Positions 57,666 through 64,000 of a stretch of 64,000 nucleotides of DNA are shown piece by piece. Made by a program: the position numbers and the translations under genes. The stretch comes from Saprospiraceae bacterium (GTDB taxonomy: Bacteria > Bacteroidota > Bacteroidia > Chitinophagales > Saprospiraceae). Each line of letters opens with the position of its first letter. The stretch's first letter is position 1. The stretch spans positions 181,482 through 245,481 of the forward strand of contig JANQSS010000188.1 in assembly GCA_028279185.1 (NCBI GenBank), read 5' to 3'. Below the pieces are notes generated by a model. It saw only the letters and a program-made list of their open reading frames with translations, made no database searches and was not told where the DNA came from.

Positions 57666-58653
57666 AATGACCAGTCACATCTCAAAAACTGCGCTACTAA
57701 TAAGAAGTGTAAATGAATGTTTTCTGGACTTGATTGCCGTTTAAATGAACATAAATACGACTAGATTAATAAAATTGGACACAATGTTATATGTCCTTCC
57801 TTACTAATTGACACCTCTACACGAATACGACATGAGAAGCTTTCTTCCAACTTTGAAAAAACGACCAAGATTGGGCGATGATTTTATTCAACCTTGGGGC
57901 TTTCTTCGAACTGGCGATCTCACGATGAAGGAAGTATATGGTAGCCTAGCAGTTGGAATTAAAATCAGACCCAACCCGCAAGGTTTACCTACCAGACCTC
58001 ATAATATTCATAAGACAACCCATTGTGTTTTGGAACAGCTTACATCACCCGACAATGGAATGAGTCATCAACAGGTGCCCAGGAAGGTATTCGCGAGTCG
58101 ACTCTATTTGTAGATGGGCATATGAGAATTGTGAATAAAATACCTCGAATTGGTATAAGAAGCGGGCGACTGATTTCGAGCTTAAACTTTCCGTGATCTA
58201 GCCCTGTCCGCAAATGGTATTATCCAGTTGAATGCGAATATTATTAACCAAACCTTACCGGTTGGCTTATCTGATTAATATTGTAGGCCGTTACAAATAC
58301 AGTTTAAGAAGTTTTTTTCCAAACCCTTTTGAAACTGCTAAGGTTGAGTGCGTGCTTTGTTCAACCTTGAGGTATTTTTATGAAATTTCAATCTCATATC
58401 GTACAAAGCACCTGCTTGGGCAGAAGAAGGATTTTAAAATCAACCGCAAGATGTATTCACTCGATCTTTTAATATTAGGAAGACAACTCAGCGCATTTCA
58501 ATACTCGCCCTGATATCAGGGAATTAGATGATTTACTATTAGACTCATAGTGCAGTTTTGTGAGTCACTTATCAATTTTTGTTATTATAGCAATTAAAGG
58601 CATAATTGACGCATATATTAAGAGATATTTGAGTATCATCAATCTATTCTAAT
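57666..58653. repeat. About 1 kb non-coding region with element copies D (57889-57986) and E (58362-58454)
   Basis: I find no supported gene here. Copy D has box 1 CAACCTTGGGGCTTT and box 2 CAACCCGCAAGGTTT with starts 83 bases apart, and an upstream stem (57865-57873 with 57889-57897). Copy E is decayed: CAACCTTGAGGTATT at 58362 and CAACCGCAAGATG at 58441, starts 79 bases apart, with a stem to 58339-58347. Open frames of 101 and 93 codons cross these copies and look accidental. Confidence 0.7.
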
Positions 58654-58656
58654 GAA

Positions 58657-58683
58657 AAAAGGCGCCTCTAAAAGAAGCGCCTT
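58657..58683 (-). terminator. Rho-independent terminator of the T9SS protein gene
   Basis: On the minus strand AAGGCGC and GCGCCTT (58677-58683 and 58659-58665) form a GC-rich stem around an 11-base loop, followed by a run of six T. It lies 27 bases after the stop of the gene ending at 58710. Confidence 0.75.
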
Positions 58684-58709
58684 CAAACGTTTTTTGGAAT
58701 ACGTTGCTG

Positions 58710-59858
58710 CTAACTGCGTTCAACTTTGACCACAGTTTTCACAAGAATTTCGTTTCCGATACTGTCGTATACTTTCAATGTGTATGTACCGGGTTGTATT
58801 TCGTTCAGTTTTAAAACCTGACCACTTACATGTGTCTGTTGAATAATGGCTTGCCCGGCCGAATTAAATAATTCTATTCGGTACAAATCCCGGTCACCCA
58901 GATCCAATGTCAATTCACTGACAAATGGGTTAGGGTAGACGTCATACTTCACGACTTCACCAGATTCGCTATCAAACTCCACGAATCGAATATCTGAATA
59001 GTCAACCGTCCCATCAAAATCCACCTGTCGTAGACGATAGTAATTAATTTCGACTGGTGCCTTGTCATCAAAGACATAACTTGAAGTGGAAAATGTTGTT
59101 CCTTTTCCATCCACACGGCCAATCGTTCTAAAGTTTCCTCCGTCTACTGATCGCTGCACTTCGAAGTAGTCATTATTAATTTCGGTTGCCGTCACCCAAG
59201 ATAGGTTGACCATGCCATCGCCTTTTTTGGCGTTGAATGACAAAAATTCAACTGGTACGAGACAATCTGGTTCAAGGTCACCGTAGAGGTAGTCATAGGC
59301 CTCTACAAGGTTTCCCATTCCATCAACTAAATATTGAAGATTAATATTGTTTTCGAAATCCAAGCCACCATCCATCCAAGGAGTGGAAGTACCGGGAAAC
59401 ATTGATAGCGGGTCTCGCATGTTATCAAATAATCGAATACCTTCGATACAATCTCCATCAATTGAAAAGGTGAAAAGCAGTACCTCAACTCCAGCAGTAA
59501 GAAAGTCAGTATTGACATTACCGCCTGTTAATATTGTTACTGCATAATAATCAAATGAGTCATTTGCCATGGGAGCGTTTATAACTTGATTAATTGTCCA
59601 AGTATTCGGATAAACTGATGAAATATTTGAGTTTTCAAAAATATTATCCGGTGCAGATTCGGGAAACACAACTGTAATTTGACAAGATCCATACTGCATA
59701 GAATCTACATCGTTATCTGATTTTAAGTAGACCTCATATTGAGGAGGCACAGTTGTTTCATTGTATGCAATCTTTAGGTCCACTATAGAGGTGTCGGCCT
59801 GACTTAAAATTGGCCCGAAACATACACATACAATCAATAAAGACAAGATCGATTTCAT
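58710..59858 (-). CDS. Secreted protein with T9SS type A tail
   Basis: From the ATG at 59858 the product is 382 aa. It has a signal peptide (MKSILSLLIVCVCFGPILSQ), then a cohesin-like beta domain (about 25-185: SIVDLKIAYNETTVPPQYEV, VEVLLFTFSID). A fibronectin-like link follows (VEFLSFNAKKGDGMVNLSWV, EINNDYFEVQRSVDGGNF), and then a T9SS type A tail (YDVYPNPFVSELTLDLGD, EIQPGTYTLKVYDSIGNEIL). It lies 49 bases downstream of the giant cadherin-like gene in the same direction, so they probably form an operon. Cohesin-like and dockerin-like ends in neighbouring genes raise the possibility that the two proteins bind each other; this is inference. Confidence 0.88.
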   Translation of the reverse strand: MKSILSLLIVCVCFGPILSQADTSIVDLKIAYNETTVPPQYEVYLKSDNDVDSMQYGSCQITVVFPESAPDNIFENSNISSVYPNTWTINQVINAPMANDSFDYYAVTILTGGNVNTDFLTAGVEVLLFTFSIDGDCIEGIRLFDNMRDPLSMFPGTSTPWMDGGLDFENNINLQYLVDGMGNLVEAYDYLYGDLEPDCLVPVEFLSFNAKKGDGMVNLSWVTATEINNDYFEVQRSVDGGNFRTIGRVDGKGTTFSTSSYVFDDKAPVEINYYRLRQVDFDGTVDYSDIRFVEFDSESGEVVKYDVYPNPFVSELTLDLGDRDLYRIELFNSAGQAIIQQTHVSGQVLKLNEIQPGTYTLKVYDSIGNEILVKTVVKVERS

Positions 59859-59907
59859 AATATTTGATATATAGTTCATTATCGTAATTGTGTTATGATA
59901 TTAAATC

Positions 59908-62900
59908 CTAAGGAAGCTGCTCCAACATGAAGTCGTAGTTGAATCCAAAGGTAGTATTTAGTGGATAAAAGAGTACGTTATTTAATATTCGGTTGACGTC
60001 GTTATTCGCCCCCTGATACTTGGCCTTACCATTCATATCGACATCTCCATTCCAGTAGCCAAATCCAAAGTCAAAGTTAAATCCGTTACTCGAATTATCC
60101 GGGTGGAATAATACATCTGCCAGTACCGCATTTGGATCATTGCTTCCTCCTTGATATTTCACTTTACCGTCTTGATTGCTATTACCCGCCCATAATGCTT
60201 CTATTCCGCCAACATTAACTTGTTCAACACCGTCATATTCAGATGTATTATTATACGTATCACCTGCTGACATGATCGTAAAGTCGACTAATGTGCCTGA
60301 AGCTGTTAATGGAATTGCGGTCGCCGTCATAGCACCCATGTGGTTTCGATGTCTGACACTAACGAAATACTGAGCCGGTGAATTTGACTCAAAGAGAAGA
60401 GCAGATACCCCGTCTAAGTCAACAACATCACCATCCCGTTGTACAAGACCTGATCGTGTTGCTACAACATTCGTAGGATCATTGGCATCACGCAATTCGA
60501 CAAATACCCAGTCAACGATGGCATCAGGTCCTGTTGGGCCACCTAATACGGCCAATGAATCATCGATAGTCTCTGTACCACCGGGTCCAACATGCGAAAA
60601 TGCTGTGAATGCCGAATAAGGCTCGGTTAACGGAATATATCCGCCGGTCCGTAAGTCATCTCGCATGAGACCATCATCTGTATCAAATAACGCCCCCTGG
60701 AGCATGACACGTAAATTCAATCGCACATCAGTAGGTAAGACGTCAACGTATACTGTCGCCGTATCACATTCATTGTCGATGTCGCAGATGAAATAATCGA
60801 AGCTATCCAGGCCAAAGAAACCGGGTGCAGGAATGTAATCGATCATATCATCCGTCGGATCGTTCGGCGTGCCATTATCATCCACGAAGACCATGCCGTC
60901 ACCGGCAGACAATGGATCAACCAATTGAATTGGTCCGTCACTTGGTCCGTCTCCTCCAAAATCATCATTTGGCAAGACATCGATCACAATGGGATCGCCT
61001 TCATTCGTCATTTCCATATCATCGTCAACAGCTGTAGGCAAGTCATTCACCGGATCTATAGTGATGATTACGGTTGCCGTGTCACACAATACTGGTGCTG
61101 GAACACCATCATCGCAAATAACGTAGTCGAAACTATCGACGCCGTTGAAGTTTGGATCTGGCGTATAATCAATAGTTCCGTTAGGATTAATGACTACCGT
61201 TCCATTCATCGGACCAGTGCCTGGAATCGTATCCACGCTCATTGGATCGAGCATACCATCCGGATCCATGTCGTTGGCTAATGGATCAACTGTAACCGGT
61301 GTATCCTCATCCGTAGTTGACATATCATCTACGGCTATCGGTGGATCATTGACAGGTGTAACTGTAATGATCACTTCATTTGTATCACATAGTATAGGCA
61401 CACCGTCATCGCAGACAATGACACAGAATGTATCCATTCCTGTAAAATTCGGATCTGGCGTGTAGGTGAAACAGAGGTCATTTCCAACGAGTGGTTCAAC
61501 CGTTCCATTTGATGGTTCACAAGCAAGTCCCATTACGGACACATTGTCTCCGTCGATATCAGAAGGGTTAACACACACATCTACCGGTTCATCCTCGGGT
61601 GTCATCGTCATTTCATCTGGTACAACAGGAGGATCATTAACGGGATCGACAGTAACATATACAGTAGCCGTATCACAAAGTACAGGGCTTGGCATACCAT
61701 CGTCGCAGATGACATAATCAAAACTGTCTATGCCATTAAAATTCGGATCCGGTGTGTACACAATGTCGCCTGTTGGCAATATTTCTACGGTACCATTCAT
61801 CGGTCCTGTACCGGGAACAGTGTCCAAGGTACTTGGATCGATGTCGCCATCCGGATCTTCGTCATTGTCCAAAACGTGAATAGTAACTGGCGTATCTTCA
61901 TCGGTTGAGGTCATGTCGTCTACAGCAACAGGCGGATCATTGACATCAGTAATGGAGACAAATACTTGCGTCGTATCACAAAGTGGAACCGGCAAGCCTA
62001 CACCTGTATCACAAACCACATAGTGGAATACATCCGTTCCGGAAAATCCTGGATCTGGCTGATAGCAAATTTCACCTGTCGTACCGTCAATATTTGTTAT
62101 GGTACCATTCGGTGGTGCAATTATAATTGCGACACTGCTCGGGTCAACGGCAGCATTATCCGCGTTATCATTGTCATTGTCAATCACCACGATGCAAACG
62201 GCTTCATCCTCTTCGGTTACAGTAAAGTCCTGATTGGCCACTGGAGGATCATTAACAGGTGTGATGATAATATAAACAGTGGTATCATCACATAACACAG
62301 GTGATCCGTTATCGCAAATCTCATATATGAAACTATCCACGCCATTGAAATTTGGATCAGGCGTATACGTGATTTCACCTGTCAAAGGATTGAAGTTTAA
62401 GTCTCCATTATTTGGTGTTTGAAGCACGGATAATGTGTTTTCGACGATCATTCCATCTATATCAATATCATTATCAATGATTTCGTCACCAATGTCCATA
62501 GTGATAGGTGTATCCTCAGGGGTATAGAATGTATCCGGCAACGCCACTGGAGGATCGTTAACCGGAGTTACTGTAACAATAACTTGCGCTGTGTCACAAA
62601 GCACAGGCATGCCGTCATCGCACACCACAATACAGAACGTGTCCATACCATTGAAGTCATCATTTGGCGTATAGATGTAGCATAGATCGGTTGCACCTGG
62701 TGTCAACGTACCGTTGTTTGGACCGCATGAAACATCAAGACCGGCGCCTGATACAACATTTCCAACATCGGGGTCAGTCGGATCAACGCAAACTTCTACT
62801 GGTGTTTCTTCTGGCGTCATTGTCATTTCATCTGGAACGACAGGAGGATCGTTGTCCTCAACAATTGTGATAACTACTTGAGCTGTGTCACATAGTGGTT

Positions 62901-64000
62901 GAGGATCAATCACCGTAACATCGCACACTTCATATTCGAATGTATCCATACCGAAGAAATTCGGATCCGGATCGTAGGTAAAACTTCCGTCGTCATTAAT
63001 GGTAACCGTTCCATTCATAGGATCACTAACTGGAGTGGTGGATGTCATCATTGGATCTCCATCCGGATCGATGTCGTTAGCAATAACTCCTGGAGCGTTA
63101 ACCGTCACCGGCTGATCTTCCGTTGTTGTTGTAGCATCATCCATAGCAACTGGTGCATCGTTGACAGGCGTAACGGTCACGACTATTTCTGCCGTATCAC
63201 ATAGAACAGGATTACCGTCATCACATACAATTACGCAGAATGTATCCATGCCATTGAAATCTTCATCGGGAGTGTATACATAGCACAAATCAGTAGCGCC
63301 TGGGCTTAAGGTTCCGTTGTTTGGACCACATGATACATCAAGTCCGGCACCTGATACAACATCTCCTATATCAGGATCGGTTGGATCAACACAGACTTCA
63401 ACGGGTGTTTCTTCCGGTGTCATCGTCATTTCATCTGGTGCAACCGGTGGATCATTTCCTGGATCAACTGTGATCACTACTTCTGCCGTATCACAAAGCG
63501 GTTGAGGATCAACGATCGTTTCGTCACAAATTTCATAGGAGAATGTATCCATACCGTTGAAATTCATGTCTGGCGTATAGGTAAAGCTGCCGTCATCATT
63601 GACGACTACTGTACCATTGCTTGCGTCAGTTATCGGAGTTGTATTAAGGTCGAGTGGATCACCATCCGGATCCGAGTCATTGGTCAATACACCAGGAGCG
63701 GATACCGTTACAGGTGTACCTTCATCCGTCGTCGTCGCATCATCAACTGCGATCGGGGCATCATTAACCGGATTTACAGTGACGATTACTTCCGCTGTAT
63801 CGCATAAAACAGGGTTTCCATCATCACAGACAATAACACAGAAGGTATCCATGCCATTGAAATCAGGATCTGGCGTATAGATATAGCATAAGTCGGTAGC
63901 ACCAGGTGTGAGGGTTCCATTATTTGGTCCGCAGGAAGCATCCAAACCAGCACCGGATACTACATCGCCAACGTCAGGATCAGTAGGATCAACGCATACT
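59908..64000 (-). CDS. Giant cadherin-like repeat protein with dockerin-like end (C-terminal part; runs off window)
   Basis: The frame is open to the window end; an apparent start near 63945 is an internal TTG. The visible 1363 residues contain ten linked cadherin/Ig-like modules of about 100 residues plus the end of another. Each opens with V-N-D-P-P-V-A-x-D-D and ends with LCDTAEVxVTV. Modules use FNGMDTFCVIVCDDG or NGVDSFDYVICDDG as closing strands. After the last module (near DVRLNLRVMLQGALF) come a domain shared by secreted Bacteroidota proteins (MRDDLRTGGYIPLTEPYSAF) and two dockerin-like calcium loops (GNSNQDGKVKYQGGSNDPN and GDVDMNGKAKYQGANNDVN). The end EQLP shows no T9SS tail. A surface adhesin is likely. 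Confidence 0.92.
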   Translation of the reverse strand, partial: VCVDPTDPDVGDVVSGAGLDASCGPNNGTLTPGATDLCYIYTPDPDFNGMDTFCVIVCDDGNPVLCDTAEVIVTVNPVNDAPIAVDDATTTDEGTPVTVSAPGVLTNDSDPDGDPLDLNTTPITDASNGTVVVNDDGSFTYTPDMNFNGMDTFSYEICDETIVDPQPLCDTAEVVITVDPGNDPPVAPDEMTMTPEETPVEVCVDPTDPDIGDVVSGAGLDVSCGPNNGTLSPGATDLCYVYTPDEDFNGMDTFCVIVCDDGNPVLCDTAEIVVTVTPVNDAPVAMDDATTTTEDQPVTVNAPGVIANDIDPDGDPMMTSTTPVSDPMNGTVTINDDGSFTYDPDPNFFGMDTFEYEVCDVTVIDPQPLCDTAQVVITIVEDNDPPVVPDEMTMTPEETPVEVCVDPTDPDVGNVVSGAGLDVSCGPNNGTLTPGATDLCYIYTPNDDFNGMDTFCIVVCDDGMPVLCDTAQVIVTVTPVNDPPVALPDTFYTPEDTPITMDIGDEIIDNDIDIDGMIVENTLSVLQTPNNGDLNFNPLTGEITYTPDPNFNGVDSFIYEICDNGSPVLCDDTTVYIIITPVNDPPVANQDFTVTEEDEAVCIVVIDNDNDNADNAAVDPSSVAIIIAPPNGTITNIDGTTGEICYQPDPGFSGTDVFHYVVCDTGVGLPVPLCDTTQVFVSITDVNDPPVAVDDMTSTDEDTPVTIHVLDNDEDPDGDIDPSTLDTVPGTGPMNGTVEILPTGDIVYTPDPNFNGIDSFDYVICDDGMPSPVLCDTATVYVTVDPVNDPPVVPDEMTMTPEDEPVDVCVNPSDIDGDNVSVMGLACEPSNGTVEPLVGNDLCFTYTPDPNFTGMDTFCVIVCDDGVPILCDTNEVIITVTPVNDPPIAVDDMSTTDEDTPVTVDPLANDMDPDGMLDPMSVDTIPGTGPMNGTVVINPNGTIDYTPDPNFNGVDSFDYVICDDGVPAPVLCDTATVIITIDPVNDLPTAVDDDMEMTNEGDPIVIDVLPNDDFGGDGPSDGPIQLVDPLSAGDGMVFVDDNGTPNDPTDDMIDYIPAPGFFGLDSFDYFICDIDNECDTATVYVDVLPTDVRLNLRVMLQGALFDTDDGLMRDDLRTGGYIPLTEPYSAFTAFSHVGPGGTETIDDSLAVLGGPTGPDAIVDWVFVELRDANDPTNVVATRSGLVQRDGDVVDLDGVSALLFESNSPAQYFVSVRHRNHMGAMTATAIPLTASGTLVDFTIMSAGDTYNNTSEYDGVEQVNVGGIEALWAGNSNQDGKVKYQGGSNDPNAVLADVLFHPDNSSNGFNFDFGFGYWNGDVDMNGKAKYQGANNDVNRILNNVLFYPLNTTFGFNYDFMLEQLP
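62120..64000 (-). repeat. Higher-order coding repeat, 603-bp period
   Basis: Within the cadherin-like gene, a two-module unit of 201 codons recurs. The GLD(V/A)SCGPNNG site falls at about 62720, 63323 and 63926, spaced 603 bases each time, with nearly the same bases around it. The rest of the gene repeats only at the single-module level (about 300 bases). Confidence 0.75.

Noticed and set aside
57808..58113. 101-codon open frame after the S74 gene
   Set aside because: It crosses repeat copy D, shows no domain or signal, and its composition is that of the surrounding non-coding DNA.
58232..58513. 93-codon open frame
   Set aside because: It spans the decayed copy E and has no recognisable protein features.
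59908..64000. Regular periodic repeats that could suggest a CRISPR array or satellite DNA
   Set aside because: The period (about 300 and 603 bases) is a multiple of three and encodes cadherin-like modules in one open frame.

Overview
The window reads as chromosome of a Bacteroidota bacterium, most likely of the Saprospiria/Saprospiraceae type (inference from gene content, not from a marker gene). It carries many large secreted proteins with type IX secretion (T9SS) tails, including a CHU_C-like gliding tail and several 'YPNP' tails. It also has choice-of-anchor L and V domains, a TonB receptor with a carboxypeptidase-like N-terminal domain, cadherin-like tandem repeats with a dockerin-like end, and giant RHS proteins. 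Coding density is high, GC is moderate to low, and GTG/TTG starts are common. I saw no rRNA, tRNA, CRISPR array, insertion sequence or phage gene.

Region 1 (1-31.5 kb) is mostly housekeeping and surface genes. It opens with the start of an exported repeat protein, a TPR histidine kinase/LuxR-type regulator pair, a lipoprotein and an esterase. A frameshifted histidine-kinase remnant follows, then a beta-propeller/amidohydrolase, a TonB receptor and a DUF6134-like protein. A compact minus-strand cluster encodes a GT2 glycosyltransferase, two DUF4199-like membrane proteins, a dihydroorotase homologue that has lost its metal ligands, and a BatA/VWA membrane protein. Next come a gliding-tail adhesin, a YdiJ-like FAD/Fe-S dehydrogenase, a membrane AraC regulator with a Tat-type HisC-like aminotransferase, and sucA.

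Region 2 (31.5-37.5 kb) holds an outer-membrane beta-barrel, the GTG-started run engB / PlsB-like acyltransferase / DEDDh exonuclease, a DEAD-box helicase and a YCII protein. Gaps beside sucA and the helicase contain copies of a roughly 95-bp inverted-repeat element. Two more copies lie near 58 kb.

Region 3 (37.8-57.7 kb) is the most interesting part. A tightly packed six-gene minus-strand run (54047 down to 37796) encodes an exported 298-aa protein, a 192-aa lipoprotein, a 2131-aa SpvB/TcB-like RHS protein, an exported 225-aa protein, a 2459-aa RHS protein with a variable C-terminal toxin-like domain, and a 106-aa acidic protein that fits an immunity protein. I read it as a candidate two-giant-protein (TcB/TcC-like) polymorphic toxin system. 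Divergent from it are a T9SS-tailed surface protein and a short S74 (endosialidase-chaperone) protein.

Region 4 (57.7-64 kb) has about 1 kb of non-coding sequence with repeat copies. It is followed by a T9SS-tailed protein and the C-terminal part of a huge cadherin-like repeat protein that runs off the window end and contains a 603-bp higher-order repeat.
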